Assembly (NCBI GenBank): GCA_964606575.1
Contig: CAZSHA010000016.1
Span: forward strand, 1 to 36,959
Direction of reading: 5' to 3'
DNA from: RGIG4576 sp964606575
Lineage (GTDB): Bacteria; Bacteroidota; Bacteroidia; Bacteroidales; Muribaculaceae
Length of the DNA stretch: 36,959 nt
In this document: positions 1-6,294 of the stretch, piece after piece
Layout of the letters: every line of letters begins with the position of its first letter
Numbering within the stretch: the first letter of the stretch is position 1
Notes under the pieces: generated by a model
Databases searched by the model: none
What the model was told of the DNA's origin: nothing
The model's input: the letters and a program-made list of their open reading frames with translations, nothing else
Made by a program: the position numbers and the translations under genes

Positions 1-302
1 GAACCACCGCACATCACAACGATATCATTCTTCTCAAACAGTTGTGGCAATAATGCCATGACATCACTTTCAAATTGCGCGGCACTATAGTATTCGTCAA
101 GATTCAAGATGTTGATGAAGTGGTGCTTTGTTGAAGCTAGCTCGTCAAGTGTAGGACAAGCCGTACCGATAGGTAAATTGCGGTAGATTTGTCGAGAGTC
201 GGCTGATATGATTTCTGTGCCAAGATGTTTTGCCACCTTGATTGCGGTGTCGGTTTTTCCGATACCGGTAGGTCCTGTTATTACGATAAGCGTTTTCTCC
301 AT
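1..302 (-). CDS. miaA: tRNA dimethylallyltransferase MiaA, N-terminal part
   Basis: This is the first 100 or so codons of MiaA, running off the left edge of the window. MiaA transfers a dimethylallyl group to N6 of adenosine 37 in tRNAs that read codons starting with U. The N-terminus shows the P-loop GPTGIGKT at about residues 8-15, followed by the family signature SADSRQIYRNLPIGTACPT, which covers substrate and magnesium binding (the conserved D-S-R-Q). The start is the ATG at 300-302, two bases after the stop of the DUF4250 gene at 305, so the two are almost certainly co-transcribed. The catalytic C-terminal half lies outside the window. The family call is secure. Confidence 0.93.
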   Translation of the reverse strand, partial: MEKTLIVITGPTGIGKTDTAIKVAKHLGTEIISADSRQIYRNLPIGTACPTLDELASTKHHFINILNLDEYYSAAQFESDVMALLPQLFEKNDIVVMCGG

Positions 303-304
303 TC

Positions 305-490
305 TCACCAGAACTTGTTTTGAACAGAATCGTATTCAAAGCCTGCGGCATTTAATTTCTCTATGAGTTCTTTGCGATTTATGTCTAAATCTTCGCAAAG
401 TTGTTCTAGATTGTTGTATTGATCTCTTAATTTCATGTTTATGAAACTGAGAAGCATGAATGGGTCGTTAGGAAGTAGTTCTTTTGTCAT
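305..490 (-). CDS. DUF4250 domain protein
   Basis: A 61-residue cytoplasmic protein with no signal peptide or membrane segment. Its start (LPNDPFMLLSFINMKLRD) and the acidic middle part (LEQLCEDLDINRKELIEKL) match the small DUF4250 family seen in Bacteroidota and Firmicutes. The function of that family is not known. The middle part could form a helix-turn-helix-like pair of helices, but that is only a guess from its pattern. The gene ends two bases before the miaA start, so it probably leads a two-gene unit. No clean TAnnTTTG promoter is visible upstream; the nearest candidate is one base off. Confidence 0.8.
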   Translation of the reverse strand: MTKELLPNDPFMLLSFINMKLRDQYNNLEQLCEDLDINRKELIEKLNAAGFEYDSVQNKFW

Positions 491-651
491 AATGATGCGA
501 AATTACATAATTCTTCTAAAATAGTAGTAATAGTAGCAGAAAAATGGCTGTTTTGTGGTTAGTTTTTATAGCTATGTTGTAAAACATATATTGGTAATTG
601 CTTGGTTGACAAATGTTTGACAATTTGCTGTTAAAGAATACAAAAAATAAT

Positions 652-668
652 ATGCAATAAATTTGCAT
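652..668. repeat. Short inverted repeat over the -33 region of the small RNA promoter
   Basis: ATGCAA at 652-657 and TTGCAT at 663-668 are perfect inverted arms around a five-base spacer. The right arm contains the TTG (663-665) proposed as the -33 element for the promoter at 663-693. This arrangement would suit a repressor site, but it could be chance in AT-rich DNA. Confidence 0.3.
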
Positions 669-693
669 TATAAATTTTTCGTGTCTAAATTTG
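663..693 (+). promoter_or_regulatory. Bacteroidota-type promoter for candidate small RNA
   Basis: TTG at 663-665 and TAAATTTG at 686-693 are separated by 20 bases, matching the Bacteroidota primary sigma consensus. Transcription would start near 700. No protein gene begins in the next 170 bases, and an intrinsic terminator follows at 777-810. Confidence 0.6.
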
Positions 694-699
694 GAATAG

Positions 700-810
700 A
701 AAATAGCTGGATGACGAGTGAATCGTCATACGTAGAGTAGAAATATATATGTTTTTATAGATTGTAGATTTAAAAGGAAACGCTGTTGAGAAACATCGTT
801 TCTTTTTTTA
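700..810 (+). ncRNA. Candidate small RNA or attenuated leader, about 110 nt
   Basis: A good promoter (663-693) and a strong intrinsic terminator (777-810) bracket about 110 bases without a sizeable reading frame. Inside is a perfect hairpin, ATGACGA at 711-717 and TCGTCAT at 723-729 around GTGAA. The same place holds a nine-codon frame, 711-740 (M-T-S-E-S-S-Y-V-E), which could be a leader peptide. The peptidase gene downstream appears to have its own promoter at 848-878, so I favour a free small RNA over an attenuator. No known RNA family is recognised. Confidence 0.45.
777..810 (+). terminator. Intrinsic terminator of the small RNA candidate
   Basis: An 11-base stem (777-787 with 792-802, one mismatch) closes a GAGA loop and is followed directly by seven T residues. 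It lies about 100 bases upstream of the peptidase gene and cannot belong to the leftward DUF4250-miaA pair. Confidence 0.75.
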
Positions 811-847
811 TACGTGGTCGAGGGGCGTGCATGAGGTCGTGTTGGTG

Positions 848-878
848 TTGGCTCGATGAAAACTTTTATCTAATTTTG
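848..878 (+). promoter_or_regulatory. Promoter of the C26-M19 peptidase gene
   Basis: TTG at 848-850, a 20-base spacer and TAATTTTG at 871-878 fit the Bacteroidota promoter pattern. The predicted transcript start near 885 excludes the in-frame GTG at 878 as start codon and leaves only a few bases before the ATG at 890, which favours the ATG at 911. Confidence 0.6.
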
Positions 879-910
879 TGAGATATAATATGATAAAACT
901 TTGGAATAAA

Positions 911-2677
911 ATGATTAAACTTCTTTTCACGCTATTGTTGATAGCGTTCCCATTCTTATCAGAGGGGCATACAAATAAGGAATGTGTTGAGAAAAAGCCT
1001 TTGATAGGTGTTTCTTGTTCTCATCCTGGAAATAATTCTACGACTCGTTTAACCTATTCAAATTCCATTATTAAGGCAGGCGGTATTCCTATGTTGATTC
1101 CCATAACTACCGACAGTTTAGTATTGCGTGATATTCTTGAGCGCGTAGATGGTGTTGTTATGATAGGCGGTGAGGATATTCATCCTTCTTATTATGGTGA
1201 AGAACCTATTCCTCAACTTGGATCTGTTGATTCTATACGTGATATATACGATATGGCGCTTATACGTATGGCTCATGATATGAATATCCCGATGCTTGGT
1301 ATATGTCGTGGCGAGCAACTGATAAATGTTGCTTTCGGCGGTACGTTGTATCAGGATTTACGCACCCAACATCCTGACACTACTATTAATCACCGTCAAG
1401 AGGAGCCAAGCAGTATTCCTACTCATCTTGTTCGTTTTGAGAAAGGCTCTATAATTGCTGGAATTGTGGGAGTTGAGGAAATGATGACCAATACGCATCA
1501 TCATCAAGCAGTGAAGGATGTTGCACCAGGTTTTAGAGTTTCGGCATGGACCGCCGATTCTATTCCAGAGGCTATAGAGTCTATAGATGAGTATCCTATT
1601 TGGGGGTTGCAATTTCATCCTGAGGCTCTTACCGTTGAGGGCGATGAGGTGTCGGCACGCTTTTTTAATTTCTTTGTCAAGAAAGCTGATACATTCCGCC
1701 GCGCAAAAGAGATTCATAATAATATTCTAACTCTTGATACGCACACAGATACGCCTTTGCGGTTTAACGGCACTTATAATATAGGAGAGCGTGAGAAGAC
1801 GCAAGTGTGCTTGCCTAAGATGTCGGAGGGGGGATTAGACGGTCAATATTTAGCTTGTTGGGTTAGACAAGGCAAATGTAATGAGGAAGGAACTCGAAAG
1901 GCTGTTGAGAGGGTGAATAAATTGCTTGAAGGAATAAACAAACAAGTAGAACTTAATAAAGATAAAGTTGAAATAGCCAAAACACCCGACGATTTCGTAA
2001 GGATTAATGAGAGTGGGAAAAAAGCGTTTTTCTTGGCGATAGAAAACGCTTATGGTATGGGACGCTCGACACGTGATGTGAAGCGTGTAAAAGATTTGGG
2101 CGTAACTTATATTACATTGTGCCATACTAGAAATAATGATTTTTGTGACAGCTCATCTGATTCGGTTGCTAGATGGGGAGGTCTTAGCCCTTTAGGAAAG
2201 AAAATCGTCAAGGAAATGAATCGTCAAGGTGTTATGATAGATGTTTCGCATGCGTCTGATGAAACATTTTGGGACGTGATAAAATTTTCTAAGAAGCCTG
2301 TGATAGCATCTCACTCATCGTCTAGAGCCATGTATGGGAGCGACCGGAACCTGACTGATGAGCAACTGCGCGCGTTGGCTATGAATGGAGGTGTAGCTCA
2401 AGTGTGCTTGGTGGATGAATTTCTTGTGAAAAATCCTAAAGAAGCATGTTTAAGTGATTTTATGAATCATTTATTGCATGTGATAGAGGTCGCTGGTATT
2501 GACCATGTTGGTATTGGCTCCGACTTTGATGGAGGCGGAGGAGTGAGAGGCTGTGATGGTGATAACGATCTAATTAATATAACGGTGTGCTTGCTTGAGA
2601 AAGGGTATGGAGAAGAAGATATAGCTAAAATATGGGGCGGTAATTTCATGCGAGTTATGCGTGAGGTGCAGAAGTGA
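911..2677 (+). CDS. Exported two-domain peptidase: C26 gamma-glutamyl hydrolase fused to M19 membrane dipeptidase
   Basis: The N-terminus (MIKLLFTLLLIAFPFLSEG) is a typical signal peptide. Next comes a class I glutamine amidotransferase-like C26 domain (about residues 30-260), with nucleophile Cys in GICRGEQ (codon 1304-1306) and the partner His-Glu in FHPEAL. The second half (about 275-585) is an M19 renal-dipeptidase domain with all zinc ligands visible: H-x-D in THTDTP, Glu in AIENAY, His in DVSHAS and in ASHSSS, Asp in GSDFDG. The two activities suggest removal of gamma-glutamyl groups and then cleavage of the remaining dipeptide, outside the inner membrane; that joint role is inferred. 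In-frame starts at 878 (GTG) and 890 (ATG) exist, but the promoter position favours 911. A terminator follows at 2698. Confidence 0.9.
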   Translation: MIKLLFTLLLIAFPFLSEGHTNKECVEKKPLIGVSCSHPGNNSTTRLTYSNSIIKAGGIPMLIPITTDSLVLRDILERVDGVVMIGGEDIHPSYYGEEPIPQLGSVDSIRDIYDMALIRMAHDMNIPMLGICRGEQLINVAFGGTLYQDLRTQHPDTTINHRQEEPSSIPTHLVRFEKGSIIAGIVGVEEMMTNTHHHQAVKDVAPGFRVSAWTADSIPEAIESIDEYPIWGLQFHPEALTVEGDEVSARFFNFFVKKADTFRRAKEIHNNILTLDTHTDTPLRFNGTYNIGEREKTQVCLPKMSEGGLDGQYLACWVRQGKCNEEGTRKAVERVNKLLEGINKQVELNKDKVEIAKTPDDFVRINESGKKAFFLAIENAYGMGRSTRDVKRVKDLGVTYITLCHTRNNDFCDSSSDSVARWGGLSPLGKKIVKEMNRQGVMIDVSHASDETFWDVIKFSKKPVIASHSSSRAMYGSDRNLTDEQLRALAMNGGVAQVCLVDEFLVKNPKEACLSDFMNHLLHVIEVAGIDHVGIGSDFDGGGGVRGCDGDNDLINITVCLLEKGYGEEDIAKIWGGNFMRVMREVQK

Positions 2678-2697
2678 GTAGCATATAAATTTAATAT

Positions 2698-2737
2698 AGA
2701 CCGGTAGGCATGAAACAGTGCTTATCGGTCTTTTTTA
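2698..2737 (+). terminator. Intrinsic terminator after the peptidase gene
   Basis: AGACCGGTAGGCA (2698-2710) pairs with TGCTTATCGGTCT (2719-2731) through a 13-base stem with two G-T pairs, and a T-run follows. It ends the peptidase transcript before the sigma factor gene. Confidence 0.8.
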
Positions 2738-2851
2738 TATCAGTTGCAACTTTTTAAGGTTATTCCAGTCTAATATATAAGGAGCTATTAAATCATTTGT
2801 AAAATGAATTTGAATACTTTCTGTGGGAATAAAAAGTAAAAGAATCCAATA

Positions 2852-3346
2852 ATGAAAAGAACCGACTTGGAGCGGCGTTCGGAATTTGAACGGTATGTGG
2901 CTGAATATGGCAGGCTTATCAATAAGATTTGCTATATGTATGCTACCGATATGGAAAATTATAATGACCTTAGGCAGGAAGTGCTTATCAACGTGTGGCA
3001 AGGACTGGATGCTTTTGAGAATAGATCTAAGACATCTACATGGCTGTATCGTGTGAGTCTTAACACGTGCATAACATATTCCAATAAGGAGCGGAAACAC
3101 TCATCACATGAGATGCTTGACGACAATATTTATTCTTGCGACAATTCGCAAGAGTATATGCGGCAGTTGCGTGAGATGTACAGTTTGATTGACAAGTTGA
3201 ACCGCTTGGAGAAAGCGTTGATATTGTTGTGGCTTGACGAAGTTTCCTATGATGATATAGGCTCTATTATGGGAATCAGCAGAAACAATGTGGCGTCGAA
3301 ATTGAGGCGGATAAAAGAGAAACTAACAAATATGGCAAACACTTAA
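2852..3346 (+). CDS. ECF-type RNA polymerase sigma factor
   Basis: A 164-residue sigma-70 family protein of group 4 (ECF) architecture. The sigma2 region covers about residues 15-85, with the core-binding and -10 recognition helix around DLRQEVLINVWQGL and the TSTWLYRVSLN stretch. The sigma4 region, about 105-160, has a helix-turn-helix in VSYDDIGSIMGISRNNVASK. There is no sigma3 or sigma1.1 region. It is followed after 10 bases by a four-helix membrane protein that is probably its controller. Its target promoters cannot be read from this window. The family is certain; the stimulus is unknown. Confidence 0.93.
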   Translation: MKRTDLERRSEFERYVAEYGRLINKICYMYATDMENYNDLRQEVLINVWQGLDAFENRSKTSTWLYRVSLNTCITYSNKERKHSSHEMLDDNIYSCDNSQEYMRQLREMYSLIDKLNRLEKALILLWLDEVSYDDIGSIMGISRNNVASKLRRIKEKLTNMANT

Positions 3347-3356
3347 CTTTGAGATT

Positions 3357-3923
3357 ATGGAATTTGAAGAACTGAAAAATAAGTGGAAACAACTAGATGA
3401 GCATGTAAAAGCTCAAGATGATAAAATACGTGAATTGACCGATCAAATATTTGCGGGAAAGGTGAAGTCGCCTTTGACGGTGTTGAAACGCCATTGTGTG
3501 ATTGCAGCAGTGTTTGTGCCGTTTATGTTACCTTTCTTCTTTTGGAGTTATTCATTTGTTGGTTTAGATTGCCCTGAATGGCAAAAGATTTTGCTTTATG
3601 TGTTGACCTGGGTTTTCGTTGTGTTCACTTTTGCTCGCGAACTGTATTTTATCTTTGATTTGAAAAAGATAAATGTGGGGCGTGATTCAGCTATTGAGTC
3701 TTTGAGGCAAACTATACGATTCCGCAAACATTACCATTATGGAGTGCTTATTGATTTGGTGATAGGTTTAGTGTTTGTTATGGTAATGTGCTGTTCGTTT
3801 AATAGAGAGTTTTTGTATGGTGGAATGGTGGGAGGTGCAATAGGTGCTGCGTTAGGATATAAGATGTTTAAGTATTATGAACGTACTATAGATGAACTTG
3901 AATCGTCGCTACGGGAGTGGTGA
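3357..3923 (+). CDS. Four-helix membrane protein, possible anti-sigma factor
   Basis: I do not recognise a named family. The 188-residue protein has a charged, probably helical cytoplasmic N-terminus (residues 1-45, rich in Lys, Asp and Glu), two membrane helices at about 46-68 and 76-99, a basic loop, two more helices at about 127-146 and 150-168 (the last Gly-rich, GGMVGGAIGAALG), and a short charged tail. It starts 10 bases after the ECF sigma stop, the usual place for an anti-sigma factor. It lacks a FecR domain, a zinc-finger anti-sigma motif and a large periplasmic sensor. A membrane anti-sigma role is inferred from position and the N-terminal helices only. Confidence 0.65.
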   Translation: MEFEELKNKWKQLDEHVKAQDDKIRELTDQIFAGKVKSPLTVLKRHCVIAAVFVPFMLPFFFWSYSFVGLDCPEWQKILLYVLTWVFVVFTFARELYFIFDLKKINVGRDSAIESLRQTIRFRKHYHYGVLIDLVIGLVFVMVMCCSFNREFLYGGMVGGAIGAALGYKMFKYYERTIDELESSLREW

Positions 3924-3948
3924 TGTTAATAACGTTATGTAGTAATAA

Positions 3949-3989
3949 AAAGACAAGTTGCTGAAATTGATTCTTGGCAACTTGTCTTT
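3949..3989. terminator. Two-way intrinsic terminator between convergent genes
   Basis: A perfect 13-base stem (3949-3961 with 3977-3989) encloses a 15-base loop. It has A residues before and T residues after, so it can serve both the rightward sigma operon and the leftward pyrE operon. Confidence 0.8.
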
Positions 3990-4012
3990 GTTTATAGGAG
4001 TGTATGTATAGC

Positions 4013-4441
4013 CTACATAAGATCGTATGGCAATTTTGATAGCATTTCTCCGAATTTGTTCGCTCCATCTTGCAGTGGCTTAGACAACATCGGACGGATA
4101 AATGGACTAAGTTCTACTCTAAGTTCGGCATAAGCCTGAGTTTCGTTGTCGTTAACCTTTTCTAGGCTTATCACTGCTTGTAGAGGTACGGGTGATTGAG
4201 CTGCGGCAAATACTATGCGGGTAGGTTCTACACGCTCTACAATGTTCAATCTCACTTCACCGACAGGGTTAGCCTCAAATGTGATGCTGTCATGCTCGAA
4301 CTTAACCTTCTCCAATCGGCTTTTAGCCTCATCTGGTAGACGGTCGGCAAAAGCGTTGAATGCTTCAGGATTGGCTAGCTTAGAGTAAATCTTGTCTATG
4401 TTGCAGTTGATAGTTGTTATTCCGCTTTTGAAAATATCCAT
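4013..4441 (-). CDS. SRPBCC-fold (START-like) protein
   Basis: A 142-residue cytoplasmic protein with the sequence pattern of the SRPBCC / polyketide cyclase fold: an N-terminal strand and helix (about residues 5-35, with NIDKIYSKLANPEAFNAF), a run of alternating strands (45-110) and a long C-terminal helix (115-140, ending KFGEMLSKLPYDLM). This fold forms a cavity for hydrophobic ligands. No catalytic residues are recognised and no substrate can be named. It begins 21 bases after the pyrE stop, so the two are co-transcribed; a role in pyrimidine metabolism does not follow from that. Confidence 0.75.
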   Translation of the reverse strand: MDIFKSGITTINCNIDKIYSKLANPEAFNAFADRLPDEAKSRLEKVKFEHDSITFEANPVGEVRLNIVERVEPTRIVFAAAQSPVPLQAVISLEKVNDNETQAYAELRVELSPFIRPMLSKPLQDGANKFGEMLSKLPYDLM

Positions 4442-4462
4442 ATATAGGATTACTTTATATTA

Positions 4463-5110
4463 TTATTCAACATCTTTGTTTGGCATCCAGTTTGCTGGGT
4501 CTTTACGCCATTCTTCAAGTTTAGCTAGGTCAGCTTCCTTGATGTAGTTGGTCCTTAACGCAGCCTCAAGCATTGCCGAGTAATTGCCTATTGTAACAAG
4601 TTTAACGTTAGCTTCCTCGAATTTTTCGGTAGCTAGCGGGAATTGGTATGTGAATATAGCAGCCATACCTATAACTTCACAACCTGCGTTACGGATGGCT
4701 TGAACAGCCTTTAAGCTACTGCCTCCTGTTGATACTAGGTCTTCTATGACAACGACTTTTTGACCTGGCTTCAAATTACCTTCGATAAGGTTTTCTAGTC
4801 CGTGATCTTTTGGGCTAGAACGCACGTATGCGTATGGTAAAGACAAGTTGTCGGCTACAAGAGCGCCCTGTGCTATTGCTCCTGTCGCAACTCCTGCTAT
4901 AGCTTCTACTTCAGGGAAGTTTTCAGCTACAAGTCGGCAAAGTTCTATCTTGATGAAATTACGAACATCAGGATAAGAAAGAGTTACACGGTTGTCGCAG
5001 TAGATAGGAGAGTTCCAGCCAGACGACCATACGAAAGGGTTCTCTGGTTGTAGTTTGATAGCGTTGATACGCAATAATTTCTCAGCTAATAGGTGTTCTT
5101 GCTTGTTCAT
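4463..5110 (-). CDS. pyrE: Orotate phosphoribosyltransferase
   Basis: PyrE joins orotate to PRPP to make orotidine 5'-phosphate in pyrimidine synthesis. The 215-residue length is normal. The PRPP-binding signature is clear in VVVIEDLVSTGGSS (about residues 121-134), and the N-terminal orotate region includes SSGWNSPIYCDNR (about 29-41). The flexible catalytic loop with Lys follows in RSSPKDHG. It leads a unit with the SRPBCC gene, 21 bases apart. A TATCTTTG promoter element lies about 36 bases upstream of the start. Confidence 0.96.
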   Translation of the reverse strand: MNKQEHLLAEKLLRINAIKLQPENPFVWSSGWNSPIYCDNRVTLSYPDVRNFIKIELCRLVAENFPEVEAIAGVATGAIAQGALVADNLSLPYAYVRSSPKDHGLENLIEGNLKPGQKVVVIEDLVSTGGSSLKAVQAIRNAGCEVIGMAAIFTYQFPLATEKFEEANVKLVTIGNYSAMLEAALRTNYIKEADLAKLEEWRKDPANWMPNKDVE

Positions 5111-5145
5111 TGTATAATAGTATTTAGAAATTTTATATTAGAGTA

Positions 5146-5153
5146 CAAAGATA
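5146..5153 (-). promoter_or_regulatory. -7 element of the pyrE promoter
   Basis: Read on the minus strand, 5153-5146 is TATCTTTG, a full match to TAnnTTTG. No good TTG lies at the expected distance upstream, so the -33 part is weak. The predicted leader is about 30 bases. Confidence 0.45.
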
Positions 5154-5199
5154 GTATTTAATCGGGAAAGTTGATAGATGAACATGCTATTTTTCAAAA

Positions 5200-5646
5200 C
5201 TAAATTTTTAATTTAGCTATAGCTTTGCGAATCTTGCCTTTGCCCACTATCGGTGCGTGGGCATCTTCGGGGAATGCTATGAAGATTTGCCCAGGCGTGA
5301 GGTCGAACCAGGATTGTGGCTTATCGTTGAAGAACATGTAGTCGCCATCCTCGTCATAGTCCTTTGATATGTCGTTTATATCGCTTAATTGGCTCCATCC
5401 TATACGCTCGTTTCCATTTAGCAGAATATGAACATCAGTGTATAAGCGATGAACTTCTAGTTTTTGATCTTCTTGTTCCACACATTCTGGTTCGGAATTG
5501 TTGATGAACAATAGGTCGCCGTCAATCTCAATACGTCCAATAGGCATTGATAGGAGGTCGTGCGAACGTACAAAATCGAATAGCTGTTTGAATAGGGGAT
5601 GTATAGCCGCATAGCGGTCGCAATCCTTAAGATTAGAAAGAATCAT
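5200..5646 (-). CDS. YhcH/YjgK/YiaL family protein (EbgC-like cupin)
   Basis: A 148-residue protein of the YhcH/YjgK/YiaL (DUF386) family, a cupin-like fold that includes the EbgC beta-galactosidase subunit. The conserved pieces are visible: LEVHRLYTDVHILLNG (about residues 64-79), with His and Glu ligands for a metal, and FPEDAHAP (about 127-134) with the second His. Relatives are tied to sialic acid and other sugar handling, where some act as anomerases, but no sugar gene is beside this one. There is no signal peptide. It is separated from pyrE by 89 bases and has a separate TATTTTTG element at 5676-5683 (minus strand), so it is likely transcribed on its own. Confidence 0.85.
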   Translation of the reverse strand: MILSNLKDCDRYAAIHPLFKQLFDFVRSHDLLSMPIGRIEIDGDLLFINNSEPECVEQEDQKLEVHRLYTDVHILLNGNERIGWSQLSDINDISKDYDEDGDYMFFNDKPQSWFDLTPGQIFIAFPEDAHAPIVGKGKIRKAIAKLKI

Positions 5647-5745
5647 AATGATGATGTTTTATTGGTAGACGGTTGCAAAAATAGTTTATTTTTGACAAAA
5701 AATCAGATGCCATGTTACTTTTTTATGTGCAATGTTGCAGAGATG

Positions 5746-5776
5746 TTGTGATATTGCAGGTGTATCGCTATTTTTG
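5746..5776 (+). promoter_or_regulatory. Promoter of the stomatin-stalk gene
   Basis: TTG at 5746-5748, a 20-base spacer and TATTTTTG at 5769-5776 match the Bacteroidota consensus. Transcription would start near 5783, leaving a leader of roughly 23 bases. Confidence 0.6.
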
Positions 5777-5805
5777 TGTAAATATTGTATAATCTTTAAA
5801 TTTTT

Positions 5806-6201
5806 ATGACTATGGAGAAAAAGAATTTAGGAGTAGTGTTACTATCAATGGTTATTATATTGGTGGTGTGTGTGGGATTGTTTATTGCCGTCCCTTATTA
5901 TAATGTGTGGCAGCAAGAAATGAGCGGTCGTGCTGAGTTTGCTAAAGCAGAACAAAACCGTAAAATCAAGATTGAAGAAGCTAAGGCCAACCTAGAAGCT
6001 GAAAAACTTAATGCTCAAGCCGAGATAGAGCGTGCTAAAGGTGCTGCTGAAGCTATAAGAATAGAGAACGGTAGTCTTACGCCTGCTTATATTCAATACT
6101 TGTGGGTGCGTCAACAAGCTAATCTTAATGATAAGACCGTTATATATGTGCCTACAGAAACTAATCTTCCAATTCTAGAAGCTAACCGCAATAAGGATTG
6201 A
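5806..6201 (+). CDS. Membrane-anchored coiled-coil protein like the C-terminal stalk of SPFH/band 7 proteins
   Basis: The 131-residue protein has one N-terminal membrane helix (about residues 8-30), then a strongly helical, Ala/Glu/Lys-rich segment (about 40-80, including AQAEIERAKGAAEAI), then SLTPAYIQYLWVRQQ and a final short stretch ending in LPILEANR. The second half closely follows the C-terminal part of HflK/prohibitin-like SPFH proteins, but the band 7 domain that should sit between the membrane helix and the coil is absent. The gene has its own promoter and intact frame, so it looks like a compact family rather than debris. Function unknown; oligomerisation at the membrane is inferred. 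An alternative start is the ATG at 5812. Confidence 0.7.
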   Translation: MTMEKKNLGVVLLSMVIILVVCVGLFIAVPYYNVWQQEMSGRAEFAKAEQNRKIKIEEAKANLEAEKLNAQAEIERAKGAAEAIRIENGSLTPAYIQYLWVRQQANLNDKTVIYVPTETNLPILEANRNKD

Positions 6202-6207
6202 TAGGGA

Positions 6208-6233
6208 AATTGTGGGATAGAATTGTGGGATAG
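6208..6233. repeat. 13-base tandem duplication
   Basis: AATTGTGGGATAG occurs twice head to tail (6208-6220, 6221-6233), and a third copy begins (AATTGAG) just before the terminator stem. This is probably a small slippage duplication in untranslated DNA. Confidence 0.7.
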
Positions 6234-6237
6234 AATT

Positions 6238-6275
6238 GAGGGGGCTATGTCTTATTGTATTGACATAGCCCCCTC
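6238..6275. terminator. Two-way hairpin terminator between convergent genes
   Basis: GAGGGGGCTATGTC (6238-6251) and GACATAGCCCCCTC (6262-6275) form a perfect 14-base stem around a 10-base loop. The T-tracts are poor on both sides, but it sits between the ends of two convergent genes. Confidence 0.7.
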
Positions 6276-6294
6276 ATTGTGCGATAACTTTATA

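Noticed and set aside
145..351. 68-codon leftward frame rich in Asn and Arg
   Set aside because: It is a shifted frame over the well-supported miaA start and the end of the DUF4250 gene.
491..877. tRNA or riboswitch in the gap after the DUF4250 gene
   Set aside because: No cloverleaf with a T-loop sequence and no known riboswitch core are visible; only the small RNA candidate is supported.
878..910. GTG (878) and ATG (890) as starts for the peptidase
   Set aside because: The promoter box ends at 878 and the transcript should begin near 885, so GTG is excluded and 890 would be nearly leaderless. The ATG at 911 gives a normal signal peptide.
2735..3100. 121-codon leftward frame opposite the sigma factor
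   Set aside because: The sigma factor on the other strand has clear family motifs, and this frame has none.
6208..6233. Tandem 13-base copies as the start of a repeat array
   Set aside because: Only two full copies and a fragment occur, without spacers; this is not CRISPR-like.
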